Under the pieces are notes generated by a model. That model did no database searches. It had not been told where the DNA came from and saw only the letters and a program-made list of their open reading frames with translations. Positions 1 to 44,379 of a stretch of DNA of 64,000 bases are shown here, piece after piece; position 1 is the stretch's first letter; every line of letters starts with the position of its first letter. The stretch is from NCBI GenBank assembly GCA_025345505.1, contig JANVCC010000030.1, forward strand, positions 13,031,913 to 13,095,912, in the 5' to 3' direction. Source of the stretch: Todiramphus chloris collaris (lineage: Eukaryota; Chordata; Aves; Coraciiformes; Alcedinidae). The translations under genes were made by a program, and so were the position numbers.

Positions 1-2
1 GG

Positions 3-809
3 TGTCGTGGTTTAGGGTCAGGGCAGCCCCTTAAACCTATAACAGACGCTCTCTGTTAACCCCCCTCCCTCCCCGAAGGGGAAGAGAAAGGGAATAAGGG
101 AGAGAGACTTAGCGATTAGAAAAGGAAACTACAACAGCTTTAATGAAAAGGAAAATAATAATTATAAAAATGGAATATATACAAATATATACAAAACCAG
201 TATCGAACCCAACCCCCTTGATGGTAATTACATCACCGTCACCACTGATGTTGTGCAGGCTTCGGGGGAGTCCCAGACTGGGCCCCGCAGCAGACGGGAG
301 CTGTGTTCAGGAGCTGGATTCTGGTACCGGGTTCAGGAACACGCAGATCGGATCGAAGGCAGACGGACAGAGTCCTCCTTGGGTGCTCCGAGGAAAGAAC
401 AGAGAGAGGACCTGAGCCAAGCCAAGCAAAAGCTGGCAAAGCAGTCCAAGAGGGGAGAGAAGAGCCCAGAGACCCTTCGGGTCCCTCAGCTCTAGACCAA
501 ATATGGCGTATATGGGATGGAATACCTCGTTGGTCAGTTTAGAGTCACCCGTCCTGTCCGCTCCTCCCTGAAGGTGCAGCCTTTCGCTTCCTGCACCCCC
601 CAATGTGGTACACAGGATCCAGCAGTGACCTTGGTCTGCATACCAATCCTTGGTAGTAACTCTAAACATAAGGTGTTATCACTGCTAGAAGCAGGCACTG
701 TCTGTGAAAACAGGCTGCTAACTTCAGAAAGTGCAGTTAATTAGAAGAACCAAGCTGAAAAGTAAAATTACTGAACAGAATTAGTTCTGTTTTCACTCAA
801 ACCAGGACA
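3..809 (-). mobile_element. Solo LTR, ERVL-like, copy 1 (within a CR1)
   Basis: 807 bp that starts TGTCGTGGTTTAGG and ends AAACCAGGACA, whose reverse complement is TGTCCTGGTTT: imperfect inverted termini of a TG..CA LTR. A second related copy lies at 22827. The 5 bases after it are ATGGG and the two bases visible before it are GG, matching a 5-bp target duplication as far as can be seen. The reverse strand has ATTAAA before an A/T-rich stretch, so I place it on the minus strand. It interrupts a CR1. No internal genes are present. Confidence 0.75.
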
Positions 810-1110
810 ATGGGGCCTCAACTACCTCCCTGGGCAACCTGTTCCAGTGTTCCACCACCCTCATGGTAAGGAACTTGTTTCTAACATCCAATGTAAATCT
901 ACTCTTCTCTAGTTTAAAACCATTGTCCGTTGTCCTGTCACTACAGGCCTTTGTAAATGGTCTCTTTCCTTCTTTCTTGTAGGCCCCTTCAGGTACTAGA
1001 GGGTTGCTATTAGGTCTTCCTAGAGCCTTCTCTTCTCCAGGCTGAACAAGCCCAGCTCCCTCAGCCTGTCCCTGTAGGAGAAGTGTTCTGGCTCTCTGAT
1101 CATTTTCAGA
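810..1110 (-). mobile_element. CR1 LINE fragment, interrupted by LTR copy 1
   Basis: Reads ACTACCTCCCTGGGCAACC and the antisense of the CR1 reverse-transcriptase C-terminus; the minus strand encodes an [10 protein letters not shown] motif typical of CR1 ORF2 ends. The CR1 3' end would lie left of the LTR, beyond the window. Confidence 0.85.
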
Positions 1111-3563
1111 TGTAGGAATGTGCTGCATCTGGTAGTCAAGGACAACTGTTTAATGACCATCAATGGTAACTACTACTGGCAGGGCCACAGGTACATCTGA
1201 CTGATGAACTGCATGACTTGGTGTTTTTTGTTGCCTGAATTGCTGCATTTTTATACATCATTCTTAAGTTGAAGTGGACAAGACTAGTTTATTGCCTGAT
1301 CAAGATCTTTTTAGGTGGAAGACCTATTTTACTACTGAGCTAAGCTCCCAGAGGCTTTTCATATATGTATCTCTCCTTTTCCTTGCATAAAGGTTGTATT
1401 CAACTTTGCTTTTTCTGTGATGAAACCTCCGTACTGGTGTCCAGATTTCCTGCTGAAAGGATGCTGTAATGGGTGTTCTTGACAATAATAAAAAAGAACT
1501 TGCGATTCTTTCCTTAAAAGCTTAAAGCTGTTTGGTCACAGCCTGAAAAATCACTTCTTTGAAAGACAGGAGCTTTTCAAACAGGCGTCCTGGAATCATA
1601 ATTGAAATCATGCTGCAGTGTAAGTAGGTCCAATCTGACATTTCCTGGTGCTTAATGGGAATGTTGCTATAGAAATTTGGACCTCTGAAATAGGCACTCT
1701 GGGACTGAAATTCAAGAAACAATTTTTCTTCAGCCTGTGAATGCATATATTCACCTCATGAATAACTTTCTGCAGTATGTTCTTGCAACAATTGATTTGT
1801 AAGTCTTTGTTGGAGACCTTAATGTAGCTTACAGAGTAGTGTTAACTGCATGGTGCAGTGCACAATACTGTGCTAATTGGGCTTATTGTGTGTGGGGGCA
1901 TGGCTCTTCGGAGCGGAGAACTGGGAGCTGCTCTTGCTGCTTAGCACTGTAGGCAGTACCCTTCTGTAAGGAGCTGTTACATTACTGATGAATAAAAATT
2001 ACAGGATATTTTGAAATACTGATTTATACTTGCACCTCTAGATGTTTTTGTTTGCAGAAGGCTTGTGTGCCCTTCAAGTTGTCTGAAGTAGTTGTGTTTA
2101 GTTTCTCTCAGGAAAGCAGTGTGTCCCGAGGAGGAGAGCATGTCCCACTGTGTCCATGAAATAAACTATAAAATTACAGATGAGCAACAGAAACAATTGT
2201 TCTCAAAGTGGTTTTGGAATTGCCTGTTCTTAAATGTAGGCTTCATGTTTATTTGGTGGAACAGCAGGCTAGTGAGCATTTTGCTCCCCGACCCCATTAT
2301 GTTTGCAACAACAGGAGAGGATGTGGAAGCAGCTGTTCTTGGAGTACACAGTGTTTGTGAGAACTCAGTTCTTGAAGTTTGAGTCCCTAAGTTGACAATG
2401 CTAGGGCACTAATTTACAAATTGTACTCCAGGCTGTAACTGGTTCTGACTGGAGTGCTGTGTTCGGGATTAGGTTCTTGCTGCTGAAGCACAGTGACTGC
2501 ATCTACACTGTCTGTGGTAAGCCTCAAGTGCAAGTTGCTGCCTGTGAAGATGTTGAGCAGTGTGGTACTGTAGAGATGGCTTTAAATATGCAGGAAAAAT
2601 GTGTTGCAAGCTTCAGCAGAAGCACTACTGATACTTCTGTCCTTACCTTGATCTCTTATTTTTCAGGTTTCTCTGACAGCAAAGGTTATGGTCAGAACTT
2701 GGAGTTAATGTAAATCCTTCAAGCACTGATAGCTTTGAAGTGATTTATTGCTGTCTGACTGTCCAATAGTCAGATGAACTCTGCCTCTTAATCTCTCTGG
2801 AGTACCTGAAGTGTCTGCACCAACCGGGCTGAACAACAAAAGTAGGGATACAAATGTAGTGTGGGTACTAGTGCCTTGGTGCTCCATGCTCAGAGCAGGC
2901 CTTCTAGACAGCTTTAAGGTTTTAGTTGTAGCTGAAGATGCTAGATGGATGTCTCTGCATTTTTCCAGAAGATTCCATATTTTCATAGCTAAGTAAACTT
3001 AGAACTTCAGGGATCCCAGCCCAGGTAGGCTCCTGTGGGCTGTAGATGTTTTGAATGAGCCTCTACACAAAGATATTGCTGTGTGGCTGCCTCAGGTTAC
3101 AGCTAGAAGCTGCAGCAGTTTGAGCTGGTGCCAGTGCAGTTTGTGTAGAGTTGCTATGAAACATTTAAAACAGACACAGGTGGAGGGATATAATAAACCT
3201 AAATTCTTACAATAATTTAGATGTAGAAATAGCATTTCAGCTTTTGTAGTATGGTGCGTTTGTGTCCTCTGCTGCAGAGTGACTGCAAGGAGATATTGTT
3301 GGGATAAAATTGGAAACTGATGCTATTAAACTTTACTGTTTGTATGTCAGTTGACTCTTCTACGAAATAAAAAGAAAACAGCTTTTGTCCAATGATCTTT
3401 GGAAGCCTTATATAAAAGGCTATGCCAGGTGAGGCATGTTCCTCCAGGGATCCTGTTGTGAACTGACTGGTGCAGGGAGTGGGGATGATTCATTCTGCTA
3501 AAATGAACTAATGTAAAGAGGCTGTGCATCAGATCTGGTATAGTATTGGTAACATCTGCTCTG
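1111..3563. other. ABCC5 intron sequence, no gene found
   Basis: AT-moderate sequence between two CR1 copies. No exon with matching splice sites, no RNA gene or repeat recognised. It lies in the intron upstream of ABCC5 exon 3. Confidence 0.7.
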
Positions 3564-4286
3564 AATCATAGAATGGTAGAGGTTGGAAGGGACCTCTAGT
3601 GATCACCCCCCCTGCCAGAGCAGGATCACCCAGGGAAGGCCACACAGGAACAGATCCAGCTGGGTTTAGAAAATCTAGAGGAGACTCCGCAACCTCTCCA
3701 GGCAGCCTGTTCCAGGATATGTCACCCTCACAGTAAAGAAGTTTTTCCTCATATTGAGGTTGAACTTCCTATGTTCCAGCTTGTGACCATTGCCCTTTGT
3801 CCTATCAGAGGGCACCACTGAAAACAGACTGGCCCCTTCTACTTGACACCCACCCTTCAGACATTTGTAAACATTAATAAGATCCCCTCTGTCTTCTCCA
3901 GGCTAAACAGCCCCAGGTCTCGTGGCCTTTCATCACAAGAGATGTTCCAGTCCCTTAATCATCCTTGTAGCCTCTGTCAGACTCTCTTTAGCATTTCCCT
4001 GTTTGTCTTGAACTAGGGAGCCCAGGACTGGACAAAATGCTCCAGATGTAGGCACATTAGGGCAGAGTAGGGGGGAGAGGAGAACCTCCCTCAACCTGCT
4101 GGCCACACTCTTCTTTATGCACCCAAGATACCCTTGGCCTTCCTGGCCACAAGGGCACATTGCTGTCCCATGGAGAACTTATTGTCTACCAGGACTCTAA
4201 GGTCCTTCTCCATGGATCTGCTTTCTATCAGGTCAGCCCCTAACCTGTACTGGTGCAGGGGGTTATTCCTCCCCATGTGTAGGACT
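3564..4286 (-). mobile_element. CR1 LINE 3' fragment
   Basis: Begins AATCATAGAATGGTAGAGG, the reverse complement of a CR1 3' end (ATTCTATGATT), followed by GGTTGGAAGGGACC. Truncated at its 5' end near 4286 as usual for CR1. Confidence 0.9.
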
Positions 4287-4830
4287 CAAGACTGAAGTCT
4301 AAATCTAATGTAGTTGAGCAGCTGAAGTAGAGAATTTAGGTGACGTGATGTCTAGACTTGTTCTGTGAACAGTGCCTGTAAGATGCTGTGTAGCCTTACT
4401 GCTTTTGTGGGTAAAGCCTTCACTGAACAGCATGTGCTGTATACTGTCAGAAGAAAGCATGATGTCCACAACATACAACTTGTGTGAATCTGAGCATGTT
4501 CAGTGTGGCACAAACAATTATTGTGATAATAAATCTCCAATTGAAAGGCTGGAGAGTTTCTGTTTCAGAGCAATGATTTTCCAGAGGCAAAATCCTTCAC
4601 TGGACAGAGGCATTTTCTAGAGGAACACTGGTGTATTGGCTAATTCATGGCTCCTGCTTGAAGTCAGCTGTCTTTAGTGCACTAACCACCCTTTGTCTAA
4701 ATCTTAGTCACATGATAAAACCTCAGATCTGTCCACTTGCCAGTATTGTTTTTGACGACTGTTGGTTGTTCCTTTGTCCAGAGCAGATTTGTAAATCATC
4801 CTGCTCATGACCAGAAGTGGGTAGAATTCT

Positions 4831-5488
4831 AGAATCATGATGATCCTAGAGGCCCAGTCCAACACTTATCCCAACATCTCCCTAACCACTCGACCATAGC
4901 CTCAAGTGCTACATTTGCTTGTTTTTTAAACACCTCCAGGGATGGTGACTCCACCTCCCTGGGCAGCCTGTTCCACTGCCCAACCACTCTCTCAGTAAGG
5001 AATTTCTAATATCTAATCTAAACTTCCCCTGATGCAACTTGAGGCCATTTCCTCTCATCCTATCATTAGTAATTTGGTTGAAGACCAACACCAGCCTTGC
5101 TACAACTTCCTTTTAGGTAGTGGTAGAGGACAATAGTCTCCTCTGTCTTGTCTTCTCTAGACTAAACAACCCCAGTTCCCTCAGCTGCTCTTTATAAGAC
5201 TCTTTCCAGACCTCTCACTAGCCTCCTTGCCCTTCTCTGGACTTGCTCCAGCACCTCAGTGTCCTTCCAGTGTAGTGCCCAAAACTGGACACAGTACTCA
5301 AGGTGTGGTCTCATGTATTGTGTACAGGGGCACAATCACCTCCCTATTCCTGCTGGTCATACAGGTCAGGCTGCCGTTGGCCTTCTTGGCCACTGGGGCA
5401 CATTGATGGCTCGTGTTCAGCTGGCTGTCAACCAACACCCCAGGTCCTTTTCCACCAAGCAGCTTTCCAGCCACTCTTCTCCAGGCAG
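4831..5488 (-). mobile_element. CR1 LINE 3' fragment
   Basis: Starts AGAATCATGATGATCCTAGA and contains GGATGGTGACTCCACCTCCC; the minus strand matches CR1 ORF2. Target-site duplications not resolved. Confidence 0.85.
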
Positions 5489-6880
5489 GTAAGGAGCAGA
5501 TGAACTCTCAGTGAAGGAAAGCTTGCAGTATCTGTTCCCTTGTATTGTTCCTTATTAGTGTTGGAGACATTCTGCCCTATGGCTGTCTCAGAAGAGCAGT
5601 GTACAATTCTAAGAGTTACCAGAAGGATTTAATGGATTTGTCCAAACAACTGGAAAACTTAAATTGAAGTGAGCCAAAAAATCCCTTCTGCAGGGACTTT
5701 TGATACCTTCAGACATGGAGATGATTAATTAGATTTTGACTGTACCCTAGTGAGCTGTGGTCTGAACTCCATACTCTGAACAGTCTGTTCCACAAACAAT
5801 CTGTGTTTCAGTCCTTTTTGAGGACTAAGGTTACAGTATTTCAATCTCAACACATTTGGAGCCCTTACTTTGAGTTTACTAGTTCATTTGCCACGGGCAT
5901 GGGGTGCCCCTTGTTTTTTGGAAGCACGCGTTGGTAAAGGGAAGCAAGTTGAATAAAAGGCTGTTGTATTAGGCTTGGTAAATGCTGTGGTGTCAAGATT
6001 TCTGCTGTCGTTCACTGATGTCTCCACTCCACAAAAGTATGAGTTCAAAGACTCTCTGGACACTCCTGGTGTTGGAACTAAATTGACTCGTACAACTTCT
6101 ATTGGGACCTAATTTAGGCATGGCCTGAAAAAAGGATGTTACTGGAAGAACACCTCCAGCATGTAGCAGGCTGCCTGTGTGTGGTTTGGGATAGAAGAGC
6201 TTACCTGAACAAGTTGGGAGCCACATCCTCATCCTGTGCTGTGCCAGTTTGATCTGATTAGTGAGGAGTTAATTTCCCAAACTCTTCATTTCTTAGATTG
6301 CAGGAATAAGTGGGTTTGCCAGAGAAGAGTTTAGAACATCTCACCTCAATGCTAATACTTGCCAGAATTCAAGGGCAAGGTCAAATAAGCAGCGTTCCTG
6401 GGAGAAACTTATATACCTGTCTTCAGCAAGGACGCTAGGTGCATGAAGTAGAAGTTCTCAATATATGTGGCTAAAATATTCAGGTTCATCACAGACTTGC
6501 ATACCCTGATCTTGATACCAGTGCCAAGCAGTACTGGGAGAGTTCTTTTCTAATCTGAGCATACAGAAACTCAGGGTAGTTTTGAAACCATGACTCAAAT
6601 GCTAATTCAGCTTCTGCTAATCCTAGCCCAGGAGAGCAACTGCAGAGGTCTTGTATAAGGAAGTCACGTGTAACAGTGTGTCAAAGTGAATCACTGAATT
6701 AAAGCTGTTGAATCTCTGAACTCTTGGCGAGTCAGAGCACACTTCTGCACAGATAATTCTTCTGATTTAAGAGAAATATGGCACTTATTCCTGCATTTGG
6801 ATATGTGATTGGTGCTGTAAAGATCTGTACTTCCCTGTAGCAGAAGCTGGGAAGGCAGAGACATGAGCTTTCATATGTAG

Positions 6881-7562
6881 AATCATAGAATTGTTCTGGT
6901 TGGAAGAGGTGAAGTCAAGTCCACCTGACTCAGCACTGCCACGTCACCACTAAACCATGTCCTAAGCAGCACCGCTACATTGATTTTAAATATCTCCAGG
7001 GATGATGACTCCACTGCTATCAGCACTTGATAACTTTTTCTGTGAATAAATTTTTCCTGATATGTAATCTAAACTTTCCCTGGTGCAACTTGAGGCCATT
7101 TACCTCTTTTCCTATTGCTTGTTACTTGGGACAACAGACCAACACCCTCTTTCCAGAAGTTGTAGAGAGTGATAAAGTCTCCCCTGAGCTTCCTTTTTTC
7201 CAGGCTGAATAACCCCAGGTCCTCATAAGACTTGTGCTCTAGACATTTCATGAGGTTTGTTGCCCTTTTTTTGGACACCATAACGTCTGTCTTGTAGTGA
7301 GGGGCCCAAAACTGAATCCAGCATTCAAGGTGTGGCCTCACCATTGCCATTTACAGGGACAATCACTTCCCTAGTCCTGCTGGTCACACTATTTCTGATA
7401 CAAGCCATGATGCTGTTGGCCTTTTTGGCCACCTGGGCAGTAATGCTGCTGGCTCATGTTCAGGTGGCTGTTGACCAGAACCCCTAGGTCCTTTTCCACC
7501 AGGCAGCTTTCTAGCTGCTCTTCCCTAAGCCTGTAGTGTTGCACGGGGTTGGGGTGGTTGTC
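6881..7562 (-). mobile_element. CR1 LINE 3' fragment
   Basis: Starts AATCATAGAATTGTTCTGG; the minus strand retains a CR1 reverse-transcriptase tail (RPHLEC...FWAPHYK and [14 protein letters not shown]). Confidence 0.9.
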
Positions 7563-10500
7563 ACTTCCACTCCACTTTCAGGAGGGGGAAGAAAACGGAA
7601 GCCGTAGCTTCTTGAGTTGGTTCATTGCAGCAGTCCTGGAAGCTTAACTGTGATTTCTGGGCATCTAAAGCTATCTGGAGGTCTTGCCTTGGTGCTGTGT
7701 GAATTCCGCTATGCTCTGTACTTTGCGATCTAAAGGATCAATGCATTCTTCCTCACACCCACTGTCTGTGATCTAGCCTAGTGCCTGCTCCTTCCTGCCT
7801 TTCCTTCAGGGAGATGTCTGGTATGCATACATGGCTGATAGACCAAACTAGTCCTAAATGGGCTCATGTTCTAATTGGGCAGGGTATTAGAAAGCATTCT
7901 GGCTACAGAGTAGGCTCGGTGTCTAATGCTGCAAATCCCCCTGTTAATACTTCTGTAGGTTGTGTATTGCATCGAACCCAGTAAAAGGAGAAGAAAATCG
8001 CCATAATAGAATATAAAGTTCATGGAGTGCTTGCTGCTTTTCCAAGCAACAGCAGGTTTGACAATGTCTGAACCTTCAAACCTGCTTAATTTTCAGATGC
8101 TCCTGGGCCTGGTGACTTCCAGAAGTTGCCTGTGCTACCTGCAAAAGCAGTATATAAAACCCCTGACTACTTTCAAATGGGGTTATGCTTGAAAAGACTC
8201 AGAGGAATTTCTGGGAAGAAGGATGTAATTACAGCTTCAGAATATTTCTTCCCACACACTTGTTTTGAGTTTAGTTATCCTTAAGCTAACTGCAACAATT
8301 GGTACTATTCTTCCCCAGTCCATATAGGATTAGTTATTAGTTTGTTTTGAAGTACTGGTACTTTATGAATTCTCAAATATTTTAAAACTGCACTGTAATA
8401 TGGAGAATGCTTTAAGCACTGAGCAGAACTGGTGGGCGTATAATCGTGTAATTCTTCTTCTTGCCATATGCCTGCTTAGTCTTGAGCTCTGTTGTGTTGG
8501 GCTGTTAGTTTCTCATTTGCCTCTCCTTACTGGGCACTTGAAGAAAGGTGTGAGGAGGCCTGCTGAGCTATGCCTTCTGAATGCAAGAGGTGGGAGCTGC
8601 TGTTCTGCAGCATTGCCAACTCGGAGTTCTTTACTACTTAAAACAATTTTAACCTTTTTTCATTTTTACTGTGGTAAATCAACCACGGTAGCTTTTGTGT
8701 TCCATATCAGCTGCAAGGATTAATAAAAGAAGCCTTTATACATTTGCTCTAGTTTCCCATCAGATAGCAGTAGGACCAGAAGAGATGCAGCTTCCTCCCT
8801 GTGGTGACCTAAGCCCTGGAAGATGTTCTGCCTTATGGAAGAGGAGACAATAGTTGATTGGTGGTGGGGTTTGGGTCATGTGTTGACTGCATACATATCA
8901 AAGCCTTTCTCTGCAAGATGAGCAAGGGATTGAAAAATGTGTTTTGCTTGGCCTCCAGACTTGTCTGGTTTTGCTATTATCTGATGTTACAGTTGTTAAA
9001 CCAATAAATTGCTACCTTCTCTATTAAATATGAGAGAGGCCATGTGAAACGCTAGAGTTTCATGGATGTTTTGGGGTTTTTTTCCTTCATGTGTACAGCA
9101 CAGCTGCCTCCTTTCTCTTCAACTGCTCCCCATCCTCAGCATGTTGGCTGCTCAGCAGGTTTACAGAAGTGTCCTTTTGCATGTATTTGCTTTCTGCATA
9201 ATGTTCCTGATGCCCATCTTGCTTTCTACAGAAATTGTCTTATTTGCCTCTGACATCATGTATGTTTGACAGCTTTGTATCTTGGCTTCTAAATTTTCTG
9301 TATTTTCCTGGCCTTCTCACATGACTGTGGTATGTGGATTGGGGATTTGGTACTGCTGTCTCTAATGAGCAGATATGATAATCGGTGCTGGTAGGGTTTT
9401 GTTGCTCTCAAGTTGCTGAAAGTTTGGGGGGTAGGTTTCTGTAGCAGCAGCACCAGCCGTGCTTCTCTTCCTCTGCCTGTCTGGGAGTGAGCTGAGGAGG
9501 TAGAAGAGTAAGACAAGATCATGTGTTTATTGATACTTCCTCAGGAGTCTCCATACTCTTGGGGAGCGTCCTCAGGATTCAAAGTTTGTTTTCTTCATCG
9601 GTTGATTTTCCCAGTCTGTTGAATCATATCAGCCTGCACCCGCGTGTGCCACAGCTTCATGTGAGGGGGAGTGCAAAACCATTACCCTCTCTTGGGAGCT
9701 GCCCGTGGCTTCAGTAACTTTTTTGGAAATCATCTGCTATTAATAAGAGTCTGGGTAAATGCAGTTGGCCTCTGTCATGCATTTAATAAGCCATGATGTG
9801 CTTATCCCATGCGAGTGTAATTCTCCCATTTTTAGTCCATTTATGCATTTGAACAGTATCCTATGACAGAGAATTCTAAACTTAAGTATGCCTTGTGTGA
9901 AAAACATTAATTTCAGTGAGTGTCTCCAGTTTTGTTGTTGGAATAACAGTTGGTGATCATTCCCTAGTTCCTCCTTCATGCCATTCATGACTTTATGGGC
10001 CTCTCAAACCTTATCTTTATTCCTCCCTCCTATCCAGCTGAAAAGTCTTAGCTTTAAGCTTGTGTGGAAGCTGTTCTAATCCTAACTGTTCTCATTGCTC
10101 ACAGAAGGTAATTATAAGCAGAATACCCTTTTTGAAATGAAGTGACAGGGGACTGACTGACTGTTCAAAAAGGAGGCAAACCCTAGGGGGTTTTTTAATT
10201 GGTAAGGTTATGTTTCCTGATTTATTCTTTGTGTCTTTTGTAATAATTCTTCATTGTCTTTTGGCCTTTTTTGATGATGCTGAGGAGTGAGCTGCTGGTT
10301 TTCAATGAACAGCTGAATGATTTCTGCTCCCTCCTCCCCTCCAGTCAGTGATACTTGGCTTAGGCTTGTTTTGTTTCCCGTGAGCATTTCCCTAGTTGTC
10401 AGCACTGTTGTATCACCTGGTTCATTGCTTGTACTGGTATATTAATAAGTTGCTGTATTAGAAAAAGTGCTGGCTGATTTCTGCTTGGTGCAGCCATGAC

Positions 10501-13500
10501 TTATTAGACATATCTTTCAAGAGCAGTGCTGGAGCCTGTTATATCACATTGCTAATGACTTCAAGGTTTTAGTTTCCAAGAAAACAGTACCTTCGTGCAG
10601 GCAATCAGGATATTGCCAGTTAATGAACACCTGAAAAATAATAGGGCTTCAGAAACCAAAACAAAGTGTTGGGGTTGTTGCTAGTTTTTGTACTTCAGTC
10701 TTTAGCTCTAGAAGTGCACTGTGGAACTCTTACCTATCCCGGCAAACAAAGAAGGAGCTGAAAGATTTGTGAAATATAGTTAGGCTGTTTGATAACTGTC
10801 AGCGCATGTAACAAGGTGCCTGTCCTTGGAGTTGTCAATATAATTAGTTTGGGAACTTGTAATCAAGAATCGGTCATCGTTGAAGCAGCAGCATCCTGGA
10901 AAACATATAAACCAAGTGGACTTAGAGGTTATATTGTTTTTCTGTAATTTTGTACTGTCAGCTAAACAATAATTAGTGCTCTCCTTAAGTGACCTGGCTT
11001 CATTTGTAATACTAAATCATGGCCATAGGTCAAAAAGACACTTATCCAGGTGAGGATCCCTCCCCTGGGCATGCATAGTAGTGGAAGTATGGATTCAGCA
11101 ATTACTAACCAATCATTGTAAAGAGGGTGGGCTTGGAAATTACTAACTTTCTAAGTTTTGGTTATAAATATAGCACAGAGAGTTCTGTTTGATGTACTTG
11201 ATTTGTGGGAAAACACAAAACACCCAGCCTTGTGCAACTCTGAAATAAATAAGCAATGTCTCTCCTGAGTGTGAGAATTGAACTTCCTGCACACTGGAAC
11301 ACAAACCTACTTTTTTGGACGACAGAACTGCTTAGGAATCCCATTTCTTCCCGATAAATTCTGCTTTGAAGATTTTCTGAGTTGATGCAAAACTGCATGG
11401 TCTTCCTTAGAATCTTGCTTGTACTGCACTAGTACGATGCAGTCGTTGCTTCATAGTCATAGGATTTTGCCACCCTTGCCAAGATGGAGATGAGAATGTT
11501 CTTGACTAGGGGTTTGCACTTGTACATGCCTATATGGAAAGATGTTATAAAGGCTGTTCAAGGGCAGTGCCCTGGTCTTTTTATCAATGCACCTTTTCCA
11601 CCTTTGCTGAGAGAATTCTGCTGAGCAGCTCAGGAGAGTTTATTTTTCACAGCGAGTGTTTTAAGGACATTCTCTTTGTACTGCCTAAAACATACAGATA
11701 CAGTGTCTTGTAATTGTGCTTGCTTGTTGAAAAGCTGCTCTTGTTTATAAGTGGTGAAAAACTTCTTTTATGTTGGCAAATGAAATTTTTGTTGGTTTGG
11801 AAGACTTTAAGTTATAGATGCTTTTTGTGTGCACTCTGAAAAACAATGATTCTGCACAAACCTGTGGCATCACTTCCAAACAAGCATGTTACCAGCTTTC
11901 CTTTGGGCAGATCTGCCTGAGGCTCTTGCAAAGGCTAACAGCAAACTAGCTGTGAATTCTTCTGCTGTAACCAGAAAAGCAGTGGTGCAGAACTTTTCCC
12001 CTCTATGGAGTCCTTTGAGACGCGTTTGGCAGGTCCCTGATTTGGGTAGACTTCTAAGGCTGTATTGCTCCTAGTGAGTCAGTAAGTTAATATAAATTGA
12101 ACGAGAAGTCTTTTAATGCAGATTTCAAATATTGCATGTTTTTGTGTTACTCCATGTGTCATAATGTTGTAATGCTCATTTGTTTCCTTAATGCTTTGCT
12201 ATCTTTTGTAATCACAGCTTTAGGTTTAGTGAACAAGTGTGTTGAGATAAGGACCATGGACTGTTGACAACACGCTTACTCTCTGGTGACGTACTTTGCT
12301 TAAATAAATAGAGGATAGATTTATGCTATTACCAATTTCCTGTTCCTGTCCTTCACGTGAGTGGAAGCTGGATGTCTCAATGTGCTACATGCTTACATGT
12401 TCATGTAGTACAGACTGTGGCTTCAATAAACGGTGGCATTTCTGACAGGAATTACATGATGCAAAGTTGACATGCATTTAGTGCTTTGCAGGTACCCTGG
12501 TTTTAGAAGGCTGTAATGCACAGTTGTTTTCAAAGAAACAAAATAACAGTAACATTGCTCTGGTAAGGGAACCAATAAGGGTAAATATAGTATCTCTATG
12601 AGACAGCCAAGAGGGTTTTTACCTTGGAACTGTTTGGTTTTTAGTTTAGTTTTGTTGTTCCTCCCCCCCCCCCCCCAATAGCTCCGTTTCAGAAGATGAG
12701 AATGCGAACAGGTAGCACGGCACTGCAATAAATGGTCCATTAAATTAGCAGAACTGATAGTGACTCCTCTGCCAGTATAGGTAGCAATCTAATCTCCTCA
12801 AGTAACTTTGCCACACCTAGCTTCTGATCAAAAGGTGTGTTTGAACTCCACAACATTTTCACTAGTTCATATCTTTGCTGTTTCCTTTTTCCGCTCAGAT
12901 TAACATTTAGGTTTGCCTTTCACCAGGGCTGTGGAAAAACTTCCTTGAGATAAGGCTTACTTTCTCAGTGGTTGTTAATAAAGTTGTTGAGCCATTGAGG
13001 AATGTGCCTGGGAGCAGATAAAATTGTAATATTTGTTTCCTTTAGGGAAAAAAGAGAAAAAGCAGGAAATGCAATTTAAAAAGTACAGTTCTGCTTAATG
13101 TGTATCTGTTTTTTTGATCTAAACCAAGGTATTTTTTTAAAGCAGGGACTTGAGTATTCTGAAAATAATTTGACTTTTCTGTGGTTAAGAATATGTAAAT
13201 TACATTAAGAGTGTGTAAATTCATCATGAGTGACTGGCTTATGCAGTGAAATTGAGACATACAGTGATTTCCTGAACTGATGTCAATAGGTACTTGATTT
13301 TTGTCATTTTTCTCTATTGTATTTCCTGTGGCAGAATGCAAGGTCTGGTCTGTGCATTTATCCTCTGAATGCACAGCCACAATACTGGTGTTAAATGCAG
13401 CAATCTCCTGCAGTTCTAGAACGGGTGCCTTCGTGACTTTGCTGCGTGGCTGCAGCCTGTCCTCTAAGACACACAAATGACAGCGACTGCTGTTACGCAG

Positions 13501-13594
13501 TGATTTACAGAAGAGGTGTGAAGGTGTCTGGAGTCAACTCATGGGCTTTAAACAGGGTTTTGAAGTTTGACTCTGCTTGTTCTTGTGAAAGCAG
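7563..13594. other. ABCC5 intron sequence before exon 3
   Basis: Unique intronic sequence apart from the tentative LINE at 9750-9990 and a C run at about 12662-12676. The first coding exon of ABCC5 (about 43 residues, MKDIDIGKEY-like) is not visible here on the plus strand. Confidence 0.65.
9750..9990 (-). mobile_element. Old CR1/L3-like LINE fragment (tentative)
   Basis: Read on the minus strand, phrases such as GAATTCTCTGTCATAGGATA and TGGCTTATTAAATGCATG resemble the 3' end of an ancient CR1/L3 LINE. Heavily decayed; borders are guesses. Confidence 0.35.

Positions 13595-44379
<30,785 letters not shown>

Noticed and set aside
143-669. Open frames inside LTR copy 1
   Set aside because: Solo LTR sequence; no retroviral protein motifs, and the homologous copy at 22827 does not keep the frames.
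7069-7350. Minus-strand frame with reverse-transcriptase-like residues
   Set aside because: It is the decayed ORF2 end of a CR1, not a host gene; the same holds for 793-1128, 4909-5091 and 37524-37862.
13042-13476. 144-codon minus-strand frame before ABCC5 exon 3
   Set aside because: Low-complexity ends and no family resemblance; intronic noise.
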